A DNA stretch of 64,000 nt from 20CM-2-55-15 sp963738025 (GTDB lineage: Bacteria > Acidobacteriota > Terriglobia > 20CM-2-55-15): the NCBI GenBank assembly GCA_963738025.1, contig CAVTWA010000004.1:248001-312000 (forward strand), read 5' to 3'. A program made the position numbers and the translations under genes. Positions 35,057-43,217 of the stretch are shown in pieces. The notes beneath the pieces were generated by a model. It was not told the DNA's origin, searched no databases, and saw only the letters and a program-made list of their open reading frames with translations. Each line of letters begins with the position of its first letter. Position 1 is the stretch's first letter.

Positions 35057-35677
35057 TTAGACACCAGGTTCTGCGATTTGTTCCCGTCTGGTTTTTCCCC
35101 GTGCGTCCGATCGGGTACGGAAGGTTATAGAATACCGCGTTGCCGTGGTGGGCGGGATACTGTGCTGCCAGGCCCAACGCGCCTGGCCCCTCATGATGTA
35201 GGCGGAACCCCGTTCAAGCTTCACTGAAAGACTCTCGGGATTACGGCCCTTCTTCGGCGGATAAGGCCGCAGGCGCATGCGGCAAGAGCCCGCAAGCGAC
35301 ACGCCAACAATGATTTCGAACTCCGGGACGTCTCGATGCCAGCCGAGTTGGGTTCCAGTCTGGTACTCCGCAATCAGAGCGTGGGTAAATCGCGTCGCCG
35401 GAAAATTGGCCCAGGCGGCGATACGCTGACGTAACCCGCCCAGAAATAGTGGAATAGGTCCGGTGGGGATCAACTCATTACTGGAGAAATCATAGCGGCC
35501 TCCGAAGCTGATGATTCGCCGCTTCGCCGTGTACTCTTTGTATTTTGCTTCGCTCAAAGGCAGCCTGAGAATTTCAGCAAGCAGGGTGGCTTCTTCCCCG
35601 GCGCTGAGGAAATCCGGTTGATAGACAAAACCCGGAGGCAGATATTGCATACCTCCGAACAACTCGCCCTGTTTCAT
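35057..35677 (-). CDS. alkB: AlkB-like 2-oxoglutarate/Fe(II) dioxygenase
   Basis: This 206-residue protein has the AlkB fold: FLSAGEEATLLAEI at the N-terminus, RYDFSSNELIPTGPIP, the iron ligands in LGWHRDVPEFEIIVGVSL (His114, Asp116) and WQHSIPPTTATRYSITFR (His172, with Arg181 and Arg187 for 2-oxoglutarate). It oxidatively removes alkyl groups from nucleobases. Its ATG overlaps the xthA stop by 4 nt, so AlkB and exonuclease III are made together as a small DNA-repair operon. Confidence 0.9.
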   Translation of the reverse strand: MKQGELFGGMQYLPPGFVYQPDFLSAGEEATLLAEILRLPLSEAKYKEYTAKRRIISFGGRYDFSSNELIPTGPIPLFLGGLRQRIAAWANFPATRFTHALIAEYQTGTQLGWHRDVPEFEIIVGVSLAGSCRMRLRPYPPKKGRNPESLSVKLERGSAYIMRGQARWAWQHSIPPTTATRYSITFRTRSDARGKTRREQIAEPGV

Positions 35678-36558
35678 TTTGTCGAACGTGCGCGGCGACC
35701 GGCAATACGTTCATCGGCCGAAGCCCAGCCGGCATCGAACGGACATCCTGGCTCGTCAAGGTCGACGACCAGCGGAGCATGATCGGACGGAATTGGTTTG
35801 CCCTTGCGCGCTTCGCGGTCGATTTCTGTCGCCAGGACTCGCGACTTCAGAGGTGCACTGACCAGGAGGTGGTCGATACGCATTCCAAAGTTCTTCTGGA
35901 AATTTCCGGCACGATAATCCCACCAGGTATAGCGGCCTGGTTCGGGATGCTGGAGGCGGTACGCATCGATCAGACCGACCTGGCAAACCCGTACGAAGGC
36001 CTCCCGCTCCCGGGCTGAGACGTGCGTCCCGCCATGGCAGGCGGCGGGATCCCAGACGTCGGCGTCATCAGGCGCAACATTGAAGTCGCCTCCCACAACG
36101 ACCGGAGCGTTGACGTCGGCCGACCTCTCAAGCCATCGCGTCAAGCGATCGAACCACGCCAGCTTGGCTTCATAAAACGGTGAACCGACCACCCGGCCGT
36201 TTGGCGCATACACGGAGACGACGCGCACCCCGCCACATAATGCGGCGATCATCCTCGCTTCCGCCAGAGGCTGTTCGTCACCGGCATCCGAAGTCTCCGC
36301 AGGACGCAGCGGTTCGCCGAAATTTGTCACGACATCTTCGATGCCGCAACGGCTGGCGATTGCAACGCCGTTCCATCGCCCTTCTCCATGGTGCGCCAGC
36401 GCATAGCCGGCATCAGCGAAAACAGCAGACGGAGCATCCCGGTCCGCAAGTTTCGTTTCCTGCATCAAAAGGACATCCGGTCTGGTGCGATCGAGCCACC
36501 ATTGGACCTTTTCAAGACGGGCTTTCAGCGAATTGACGTTCCAGGTCGCGATGCGCAT
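35674..36558 (-). CDS. xthA: Exodeoxyribonuclease III (AP endonuclease)
   Basis: This 294-residue protein has all exonuclease III hallmarks: MRIATWNVNSLKARLEKV, VLLMQETKLADRD, VVSVYAPNGR, VVVGGDFNVAPDDADVWD, YTWWDYRAGNFQKNFGMRIDHLL (shown here as WWDYRAGNFQKN and MRIDHLLVS) and PSDHAPLVVDL. It cleaves the backbone at abasic sites and removes 3' blocks, Mg-dependent, in base-excision repair. The C-terminal ~20 residues extend past the family core. First gene of the xthA-alkB pair. Confidence 0.94.
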   Translation of the reverse strand: MRIATWNVNSLKARLEKVQWWLDRTRPDVLLMQETKLADRDAPSAVFADAGYALAHHGEGRWNGVAIASRCGIEDVVTNFGEPLRPAETSDAGDEQPLAEARMIAALCGGVRVVSVYAPNGRVVGSPFYEAKLAWFDRLTRWLERSADVNAPVVVGGDFNVAPDDADVWDPAACHGGTHVSAREREAFVRVCQVGLIDAYRLQHPEPGRYTWWDYRAGNFQKNFGMRIDHLLVSAPLKSRVLATEIDREARKGKPIPSDHAPLVVDLDEPGCPFDAGWASADERIAGRRARSTK

Positions 36559-36608
36559 ATGTATAGATTACCGGTGAACTGCAGGCACAGTCTATGACCG
36601 CGCAGCGC

Positions 36609-36690
36609 CGGAGGCGTGTAAGAATATAGCCCCGGCCGTCAGGCCGGGGACCAAACCAACGAACGTTCGATGCCCGGAGGCCGAAAGATT
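36609..36690 (-). repeat. GGTCCCCGGCC repeat, right copy (inverted)
   Basis: Reverse complement of the 34130-34212 unit, with the shared blocks TAAGAATATAGCCCCGGCC, GGCCGGGGACC, GGAGGCCGAAAGATT. Together they enclose the TPR-alkB-xthA segment. It lies just upstream of xthA. Confidence 0.7.
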
Positions 36691-36744
36691 GATGCGACTA
36701 GAGTCTTACGCCGGGCCTATAATGTTTGTCCCGAGAATTTCTAA

Positions 36745-37278
36745 CTACCTGGGCGGTTTTTGACCAACCGGATTGCGGTTGAATTCCTCGGACTTCCCTA
36801 ACGGAATCGACAGCGAATTCCAGTCGCTGCCACGGAACGACTTTACGAGAAATACGATCTGCCCGACGTGATAACTGGTGTGGGTGACCAGACGAAGCAA
36901 TGCATCGTGGACTGCAAATTTTTCGCCGCGGATGGTAACCATTTTCGAGAGATCCGAATCCTGGAGTGGCGCGAGCGCTTCAAATAGCGTCGTCCATCCT
37001 TCGTTCCATTTCTCCAGCAGCTCTGCGCGTGTGACATTCGGCCGCGGTTCGAACTCCGTGTCACGTTTGCGCCACGGCTTCTCACCGTCCGCGGTCAGAA
37101 AATCTTGAAAGCGGGATTTCAAATTGCCGGCAATATGCCACACGATGATCGCAACAGAATTCTCCCCTGAGCCATCACTCTTGCCGATCTCATCGTCTCG
37201 CAATTGCCGGAAGGCGCCCTCGCCTAATGCTTTGTAACGGCGCCACTCTCCTTCGATCGATGAAACAACGTCCCTCAT
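36745..37278 (-). CDS. DinB superfamily protein (DUF1572)
   Basis: This 177-residue four-helix-bundle protein has DUF1572/DinB motifs: NSVAIIVWHIAGNLKSRFQDF with the first metal-binding His, the middle W-rich LLEKWNEGWTTLFEAL, and VTHTSYHVGQIVFLVKSF with the other two histidines. The family binds a divalent metal and includes thiol-dependent transferases; the exact reaction here is unknown. It is divergent from the DedA gene. Confidence 0.82.
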   Translation of the reverse strand: MRDVVSSIEGEWRRYKALGEGAFRQLRDDEIGKSDGSGENSVAIIVWHIAGNLKSRFQDFLTADGEKPWRKRDTEFEPRPNVTRAELLEKWNEGWTTLFEALAPLQDSDLSKMVTIRGEKFAVHDALLRLVTHTSYHVGQIVFLVKSFRGSDWNSLSIPLGKSEEFNRNPVGQKPPR

Positions 37279-37309
37279 AAGGCCAGAGTGTATAACATTA
37301 GAATTGAGA

Positions 37310-37930
37310 ATGAGAGAAGCCGCCTTCCAATGGATTGCGCAGCACGGCTACGCTGGAATATTTTCGCTGCTTGTATTTGGCATCGTGGGACTTCCGGTGC
37401 CCGACGAATGGCTGCTTACATTTTCGGGGTTTCTTGTCTTCAAACGCACTCTGTCCTTCGTGCCGACATTCGGCGCCGCGTTTTTCGGCAGCAGCTGCGG
37501 AATCACGGTCAGCTATCTGATGGGCCGAATCTTAGACACGTACGTACTGGTCAAGTACGGCAGGTACTTTCACCTCACCCCCGAACGCCTCGCCCGCGTG
37601 CATTCGTGGTTTGAGCGTCGCGGCCGATGGACGTTGCTCGTCGGATATTTCATCCCGGGTGTGCGCCACCTGACAGGATACGTAGCCGGCGCATCCGAAC
37701 TGGCCTTTTCACAATTCGCATTATTCGCCTACACCGGCGCATTCTGCTGGGCTGCCGTGTTCATCACACTGGGCTATGTTCTGGGTGAGCAATGGAATCA
37801 CGTCCTTCACACTCTTGATGAAAAAAAAGGCGTGGCCGTCGGTCTGATCGTTGGCGGCGTGATCGGTTATCTGATATTCGGTTACCTGCGACGCAGACGT
37901 TCAGCCATGTTGCAAGCAGGGAGCAAATAA
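37310..37930 (+). CDS. DedA family integral membrane protein
   Basis: This 206-residue membrane protein has the DedA/SNARE-associated (VTT) pattern: GYAGIFSLLVFGIVGLPVPDEWLL, given in part as FGIVGLPVPDEWLL, then FGSSCGITVSYLMGR, and the conserved VGYFIPGVRHLTGYVAGAS. Five or six hydrophobic helices end with a basic YLRRRRSA tail on the cytoplasmic side. DedA proteins are linked to lipid scrambling/flipping and membrane energetics. ATG 37310 and TTG 37304 are both possible; neither has a clear ribosome site. The stop overlaps the next gene start by 1 nt. Confidence 0.85.
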   Translation: MREAAFQWIAQHGYAGIFSLLVFGIVGLPVPDEWLLTFSGFLVFKRTLSFVPTFGAAFFGSSCGITVSYLMGRILDTYVLVKYGRYFHLTPERLARVHSWFERRGRWTLLVGYFIPGVRHLTGYVAGASELAFSQFALFAYTGAFCWAAVFITLGYVLGEQWNHVLHTLDEKKGVAVGLIVGGVIGYLIFGYLRRRRSAMLQAGSK

Positions 37931-38454
37931 TGGATCCACGATACCCCATCGGACAATTTAAATGGGCCGGTCCAAACACGTCGGAGCAACGCGTCCAATT
38001 CATCGACGATATAGCGGCAACACCACGACGGCTGCGAATTGCCGTTCAGGGGCTCAACGAGCAGCAACTCAACACGCCATACAGAGACGGTGGATGGACC
38101 GTGCAGCAAGTTGTACACCACGTGCCTGACAGCCACATGAACAGTTATATCCGCTTCAAGCTTGCTCTGACAGAGGACGAGCCAACCATCAAACCTTACG
38201 ATGAAGCAAAGTGGGCGGACATGATTGATGGCCGCAGTGCCGTGATCGAGCCGTCGCTCAAACTAATGGAGGGGTTACATCACCGCTGGGCCGTCCTGCT
38301 GCGATCGCTCTCCAGCGAGGATGTGAAGCGGCGGTTCACGCATCCGGAGCTGGGACTTGTCTCTATTGATCAATACATCGCGCTATATGCATGGCACGGA
38401 AAACACCATGTCGCGCAGATCACGTCATTGCGCCAGCGGATGGGCTGGATGTAG
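37930..38454 (+). CDS. YfiT/BstA-type DinB family metal-dependent thiol transferase
   Basis: This 174-residue protein starts DPRYPIGQFKW, the signature opening of the YfiT branch. Metal-ligand histidines are in VQQVVHHVPDSHMNSYIRF and YAWHGKHHVAQITSLRQRMGW. YfiT relatives are thiol S-transferases (bacillithiol in Bacillus) or metal hydrolases. It is translationally coupled to the DedA gene (TAATG). Its stop codon lies inside the GTAGTCGCAGGCTTCAGC repeat at 38451, so the repeat has invaded or supplied the gene end. Confidence 0.85.
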   Translation: MDPRYPIGQFKWAGPNTSEQRVQFIDDIAATPRRLRIAVQGLNEQQLNTPYRDGGWTVQQVVHHVPDSHMNSYIRFKLALTEDEPTIKPYDEAKWADMIDGRSAVIEPSLKLMEGLHHRWAVLLRSLSSEDVKRRFTHPELGLVSIDQYIALYAWHGKHHVAQITSLRQRMGWM

Positions 38455-38475
38455 TCGCAGGCTTCAGCCCCGCGT
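38451..38475 (+). repeat. GTAGTCGCAGGCTTCAGC unit (single, degenerate)
   Basis: Matches the arm of the 33929-34019 inverted repeat with a G-to-A change and an extra C (CAGCCCCGCG). The TAG at 38452-38454 is the stop codon of the YfiT-like gene. Confidence 0.6.
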
Positions 38476-38567
38476 ACTGGCCACTGCAGGCTTTACCTGG
38501 AATCCAATGGAATACGCGCGGTCATAGACCAGACGTGTCCAAGATAAGGACCACCGTAGCGGTAAGC

Positions 38568-38645
38568 AAAGTCCCCGCCTAAGTTAGGCGGGGAATGGTC
38601 CACACCGTTTACAGCCAAACCAGGTTTACTTGGCATCCACTAAAC
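38568..38645 (-). repeat. CCCCGCCTAA palindrome with AAACCTGG flank (inverted partial copy of fold-back element)
   Basis: The palindrome AGTCCCCGCCTAAGTTAGGCGGGGA is followed by TGGTCCAC and CCAGGTTTAC plus GCATCCACTA. On the reverse strand the order equals the left end of the element at 5792-5861. It lies between convergent genes. Confidence 0.7.
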
Positions 38646-38669
38646 GCAGCTGCAGACATGAACAAACAA

Positions 38670-39542
38670 CTACTCCTTCTCATACGGCTGGCCGAGAGCC
38701 CGCGGCGCCCGGGAAGCACCAATAAATCCCGCCAGAACAACCATCGTCAGAACATAAGGAATGATCTGAATGTATTCGACGCGAACATACGGAATCACAC
38801 CCTGCATCTGAATCGAAGCCGCTTCGGCAAAACCGAACAACAGGCATGCCAGCATCGTCTGCACGGGCCGCCATTTGCCAAAAATCAAAGCAGCTAATGC
38901 AATGAAACCGCGGCCCGCAGTCATGTTCCGGGTAAAGAGCGACGATTGACCGGTCGAAAGATACGCGCCGCCAATGGCTGCAAGCGCACCGGACAGCAAG
39001 ACGCCGGCATACCGGATCCGGATAACGTTCACGCCCGCGGTATCCGCCGCTTCAGGGTTTTCGCCTGCCGCGCGAAGGCGGAGTCCGAAAGGCGTCCGGT
39101 ACAGCAGGTACCAGACTGCTGGCACAAGCCCGAAAGCCAGCAGGATCGGTGCGACCGGAATCAAGTTTGCACGGGGAATTTGCGGCGTGGAGCCGGTCGT
39201 TTCAAACAAGGCGCCACTGAGGAGCGTCGGCACGCCCAGCATCAGAATATTGATAGCAGTCCCGGTGACCACTTGATCGGCTTCGAGATGGATGCAGGCG
39301 ACGCCATGGATCAACGCGATGAAAAGACCGGCTGCAATTCCGGCGAGCAAACCGACCCATGGATTTCCCACATAATGAGTCACCGTCGCGCTCGTGAAGG
39401 CGCCGGCCAGCATCAATCCCTCGAGCGCAATATTGATGACGCCGGACCGTTCGGAAAGCAGGCCGCCAAGCGCCGCCAGCAGGAGTGGTGTGGCGAGACG
39501 CACCGTTGAATACAGGATCCCGAGAGTGAAAATCTCTCTCAT
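38670..39542 (-). CDS. BMP-family ABC importer, inner-membrane permease 2
   Basis: This 290-residue membrane protein of the BPD_transp_2 family has RLATPLLLAALGGLLSERSGVINIALEG, given in part as LSERSGVINIALEGLML, a typical opening of YufQ/NupQ-like permeases, and the EAA-like loop LRAAGENPEAADTAGVNV near the middle. About eight helices follow. It pairs with the permease just upstream (4-nt ATGA overlap) to form the channel of an importer probably for nucleosides or purine-like ligands. Last gene of the minus-strand run. Confidence 0.88.
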   Translation of the reverse strand: MREIFTLGILYSTVRLATPLLLAALGGLLSERSGVINIALEGLMLAGAFTSATVTHYVGNPWVGLLAGIAAGLFIALIHGVACIHLEADQVVTGTAINILMLGVPTLLSGALFETTGSTPQIPRANLIPVAPILLAFGLVPAVWYLLYRTPFGLRLRAAGENPEAADTAGVNVIRIRYAGVLLSGALAAIGGAYLSTGQSSLFTRNMTAGRGFIALAALIFGKWRPVQTMLACLLFGFAEAASIQMQGVIPYVRVEYIQIIPYVLTMVVLAGFIGASRAPRALGQPYEKE

Positions 39543-40588
39543 GAGGTTGTTTTCGCGAACTGGCGCCGGAACAGCGCCTCTGCCGCGACAAAGAGAATGA
39601 TGAGGGCCTGCAAAACGAAAACGAGATCTTTCGAGACGTGCTCGGTAAAGATGTCGACGAACAAACCGCCGCGGTTCAGCGCACCAAAAAATAATGCAGC
39701 GAGAAGGACGCCCAACGGATGGTTTCGGCCAAGCAACGCCACGGCAATACCGGTAAAGCCGTAGTTCGCAGAGAAACCCTCATAGTAGCGATATCGATAG
39801 CCGAGAACTTCATTGATGGCGACGAGGCCCGCCAACCCTCCTGACACAGCCATCGCAAGAACGATTTGTTTCTTTACCGAAATACCGCCGTATTCCGCGG
39901 CGCCAGGATTCGCACCTGTGGCGCGAATTTCGTAACCCCATGTCGTGCGCCACAGAAATACGTAAACCAGGCCGCAGGCGGCCAGCGCCAGAACAAATGC
40001 CATGTTGATCGGGAGCCGTACCGGAACTCCCGGCAGAATTTGACCGAGACGTGGGATGTGCGCCTGCGCCGCGATGGGAAGAGTCTCGAGAACAGGGTCC
40101 CCCTGCACTCGAAAATAAGACTGTGTCAGCGCACTTGCGACGCCGGCTGCTATGAAATTCATCATGATCGTGTTGATGACTTCGTGCGACCCGAATCGCG
40201 CTTTGAGAATACCCGGAATGGCGGCCCAGGCAGCGCCACTCAGGATTGCGACTGCGCATGTCAGCGGAATCAGAATCCAGAACGGTGCATTCGCGAACGT
40301 TATGCCCGCCCACGCGGTTGCGAACGCGGCAATGGTCAACTGCCCCTCAGCACCGATATTCAAAAGACCGCAACGGAAGGCAACCGCTACGGCTAATCCC
40401 GTAAAGATCAAAGGAGTGGCGTAAAACAACGTGTACGCGATTCCGTCGGGCCACGACACGGCGCTGCTGATCAATAAACGATAGGTTGCCACCGGATCAT
40501 CGCCGATCAACGCCACGACGATTCCGCCAACAACGAATGCCGCCGCAATCGCCGCCAGCGGAAAAATCAATTCGCGCAGGAACTTCAT
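39539..40588 (-). CDS. BMP-family ABC importer, inner-membrane permease 1
   Basis: The 349-residue protein is of the YufP/NupP type: an N-terminal helix, then TPLIFTGLAVAVAFRCGLLN and IGAEGQLTIAAFATAWAG, NTIMMNFIAAGVAS, and the coupling loop IRATGANPGAAEYGGISV. It forms a heterodimeric channel with the following permease. The ATPase gene ends 28 nt upstream. Family knowledge suggests nucleoside import; the substrate cannot be fixed from sequence. Confidence 0.88.
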   Translation of the reverse strand: MKFLRELIFPLAAIAAAFVVGGIVVALIGDDPVATYRLLISSAVSWPDGIAYTLFYATPLIFTGLAVAVAFRCGLLNIGAEGQLTIAAFATAWAGITFANAPFWILIPLTCAVAILSGAAWAAIPGILKARFGSHEVINTIMMNFIAAGVASALTQSYFRVQGDPVLETLPIAAQAHIPRLGQILPGVPVRLPINMAFVLALAACGLVYVFLWRTTWGYEIRATGANPGAAEYGGISVKKQIVLAMAVSGGLAGLVAINEVLGYRYRYYEGFSANYGFTGIAVALLGRNHPLGVLLAALFFGALNRGGLFVDIFTEHVSKDLVFVLQALIILFVAAEALFRRQFAKTTS

Positions 40589-40616
40589 CGATCCTTGACC
40601 AATACGGCCATAAGCC

Positions 40617-42128
40617 TCACTTTCCGCCTGTCATCATCATGCCGATCTGTTCTTTCGTTGCGCTTGCAGGATCCACTTCTCCGGCGATCCGGCCGTGATA
40701 TATAACCATGAGCCGATCTGCCAGAGCTGTGACTTCCTCGAGTTCCGCGGAGACCAGCAACACGGCGCAACCGGCATCACGCAAGGTGACGATCTTGCGA
40801 TGAATGAATTCGATGGCGCCGATGTCGACGCCACGTGTAGGCTGCGACACCAGCAGCAGCTTCGGAGGCAGCTCGAATTCCCGTCCGATGATCAGCTTCT
40901 GCTGATTTCCGCCCGAAAGCGCCCGGGCGGGCAATTCCGCATTTGCCGGACGGACGTCGAAATCCTTGATGATCTGCTCTGTCCGTGAACGAATTCCCGC
41001 CTCGTCCAGCAAAATGCCGCCTTCGCGTCTTACGGCAGGCTTGCGATAGTGAACGCCGAGAATAGCGTTCTCGGCAAGCGACGAATCCAGCAGAAGGCCG
41101 CGACGATGCCGATCCTCTGGAACATGCGCGATCCCAAGTTCTTTGCGCCGGCGCGCATTCAGTTTCGTGATGATTTTGCCCTCAAAGACAACGTCTCCGC
41201 TGACACGATGATGTTCAACCAGACCGGCAAGGGCTTCCATCAATTGTGTCTGGCCGTTGCCTTCGACACCCGCGATACCGACGATTTCACCGCTGCGGAC
41301 CGCAAATGAAACACGATCGACTGCCTGCATGCCGTCCGATGTCGCCACCGAAACACCGCGAACATCCAGAACGACATCGCCCGGGCGGGAAGGCGTCTTT
41401 TCGACCCGGAGCAAAACTTCCCTTCCAACCATTAATCGCGCCAGCTCGGCGGCGTTCGTTTTGCGCGTGCGCCGCTCTCCGACGATCCGGCCATCGCGCA
41501 TGATCGTTACTTCATCGGAAATCGCGAGCACCTCTTCGAGTTTGTGAGTAATGATCACGATGGTTTTGCCCTGCTGGCGCATGACTCTCAGGATGTGGAA
41601 CAGTTCTTCGACTTCATGCGGGGTCAGCACGGCCGTCGGCTCGTCCAGGATCAGAATTCTTGCCTGACGGTAGAGGGCCTTCAGCAATTCCACGCGCTGC
41701 TGTTCTCCGACCGAGAGCTTGTCGATCGTGGCGCGCGGATCGATGGCGAGGTGAAACTCTTCCGACAAAGCGCCGATTCGCTTTTCCGCGCTATGCAGAT
41801 CGAGACTTACAGCGCTGCCGGGCTCAGCGCCGAGAATGATGTTCTCCGCGACGGTCATCGGATCGATGAGCATGAAATGCTGGTGCACCATGCCGATCCC
41901 CAGCGCTATCGCGTCACGTGGCGCCTGTATGGCACGAGTCTTGTTGTCGACGAGAATTTCTCCGGAGTCCGGCCGGTAAAATCCATACGCGATGCGCATG
42001 GCCGTTGACTTCCCGGCCCCGTTTTCTCCAACGACAGCATGAATCGTTCCGGGGCCGATCCGAATGTTAATCCGGTCGTTGGCCAGCACCTTTCCGAAAC
42101 GCTTCGTGATATTTCGCAGTTCGAGCAT
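40617..42128 (-). CDS. BMP-family ABC importer, ATP-binding protein (two NBDs)
   Basis: This 503-residue protein has two fused nucleotide-binding domains. Domain 1 has Walker A GENGAGKST, signature LSVGEQQR and Walker B ILILDEPTAVLTP. Domain 2 has a degenerate Walker A GVEGNGQTQ, signature LSGGNQQK and a weakened Walker B LLLVSQPTRGVD. This asymmetric degeneration is normal for RbsA/NupO-type proteins of the family. It energises import by the two permeases. It starts 7 nt after the lipoprotein gene stop, consistent with one operon. Confidence 0.92.
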   Translation of the reverse strand: MLELRNITKRFGKVLANDRINIRIGPGTIHAVVGENGAGKSTAMRIAYGFYRPDSGEILVDNKTRAIQAPRDAIALGIGMVHQHFMLIDPMTVAENIILGAEPGSAVSLDLHSAEKRIGALSEEFHLAIDPRATIDKLSVGEQQRVELLKALYRQARILILDEPTAVLTPHEVEELFHILRVMRQQGKTIVIITHKLEEVLAISDEVTIMRDGRIVGERRTRKTNAAELARLMVGREVLLRVEKTPSRPGDVVLDVRGVSVATSDGMQAVDRVSFAVRSGEIVGIAGVEGNGQTQLMEALAGLVEHHRVSGDVVFEGKIITKLNARRRKELGIAHVPEDRHRRGLLLDSSLAENAILGVHYRKPAVRREGGILLDEAGIRSRTEQIIKDFDVRPANAELPARALSGGNQQKLIIGREFELPPKLLLVSQPTRGVDIGAIEFIHRKIVTLRDAGCAVLLVSAELEEVTALADRLMVIYHGRIAGEVDPASATKEQIGMMMTGGK

Positions 42129-42135
42129 CCAGCTC

Positions 42136-43161
42136 TTACTTCTCCATCGCGTTCGTAACTTTGATCTGGCCGTCGATGATGCTCCGTTTCGCCGCTTCGA
42201 CGATTTTGATGATTGCAGGAGAGATCAGATCTTTGTTGTAGTCGTCCAGTGCGTAGCCGATGCCCTGGTTCTCAAGGCCATAGACATGGAGACCGCCGAT
42301 CGGCTGATTAGCCACACGGTCTCTCACGATCTGGTAGACCGCATTATCCACGCGTTTGACCATGCTCGTGAGAATGAAACCCGGCTTGACCCAATTTTGA
42401 TTTGAATCGACACCAATGGCGAACCGCCTGGCCCGGCCTTGTGCATCTTTGCCGTACTGCTCAACGGCATCGAACGTCCCGAGTCCGGAATTGCCGGCTG
42501 CGGCAAAGATCACATCGGCACCTTTTTCAATCTGAGTCTGGGCGAGTTCCTTGCCTTTTACAGGATCATTCCATGCGGCGTCGGTCACACCGATATAGTT
42601 TGAGATGACCCGGATCTTCGGATTAACCGTTCTCGCTCCTTCTTCATATCCGACCTGGAACTTGCGGATCAGTGGGATGTCCATACCGCCGAGAAAACCG
42701 ATCGCCCCCGTCCTGGAGGTCATGGCGGCAATCATGCCCACTAAATAAGACCCTTCGTGTTCTCTGAAAACGAGTGATGCGACATTCGGAAGCTGGCTCA
42801 CCCCGTCGATGATGGCGAAGCTCAAGGAAGGATAATCTTTCGCGACCGATTCGATGATTGCCGTCTGCGAGAAGCCCACTCCGATAATCAAGTCATATCC
42901 CCGCTCGGCAAATGCACGCATTGCAGGCTCGATGGAGGTCGGATCACCCGGTTCCACATCCCGCAGTACGATCGGGAAATCCCTGGCGGCGCGGCGCACG
43001 CCCTCCCAGGCCGCAGCATTGAAGGAATGATCATCCTTGCCGCCGATATCGAAGACGATGCCGACATGAACCCTGGATTTATCATCGGCCGCGTAGCCTT
43101 TGTGACCGCATCCGGCAACTGCGAAGGCGATAATGAGCAGAATTGCGCTGAGCCACCTCAT
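42136..43161 (-). CDS. BMP family substrate-binding lipoprotein
   Basis: The protein starts with a lipoprotein signal ending in the lipobox VAGC, then the BMP/PnrA fold: VGIVFDIGGKDDHSFNAAAWEGV, shown here as FDIGGKDDHSFN, later FAERGYDLIIGVGFSQT, HEGSYLVGMIAAM and GAIGFLGGMDIPLIRKF, with VGVDSNQ near the C-terminus as FAIGVDSNQNWV. It captures ligand, probably a nucleoside, in the periplasm. ATG 43161 puts the signal peptide at the N-terminus; ATG 43203 adds 14 residues without a ribosome site. It lies 57 nt downstream of the NtrX-like gene. Confidence 0.88.
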   Translation of the reverse strand: MRWLSAILLIIAFAVAGCGHKGYAADDKSRVHVGIVFDIGGKDDHSFNAAAWEGVRRAARDFPIVLRDVEPGDPTSIEPAMRAFAERGYDLIIGVGFSQTAIIESVAKDYPSLSFAIIDGVSQLPNVASLVFREHEGSYLVGMIAAMTSRTGAIGFLGGMDIPLIRKFQVGYEEGARTVNPKIRVISNYIGVTDAAWNDPVKGKELAQTQIEKGADVIFAAAGNSGLGTFDAVEQYGKDAQGRARRFAIGVDSNQNWVKPGFILTSMVKRVDNAVYQIVRDRVANQPIGGLHVYGLENQGIGYALDDYNKDLISPAIIKIVEAAKRSIIDGQIKVTNAMEK

Positions 43162-43217
43162 TTCGCGGCGATTGTACCTCGGAGCAGGAGCCATGAGAGG
43201 CACAAAAAGGATCCGGT

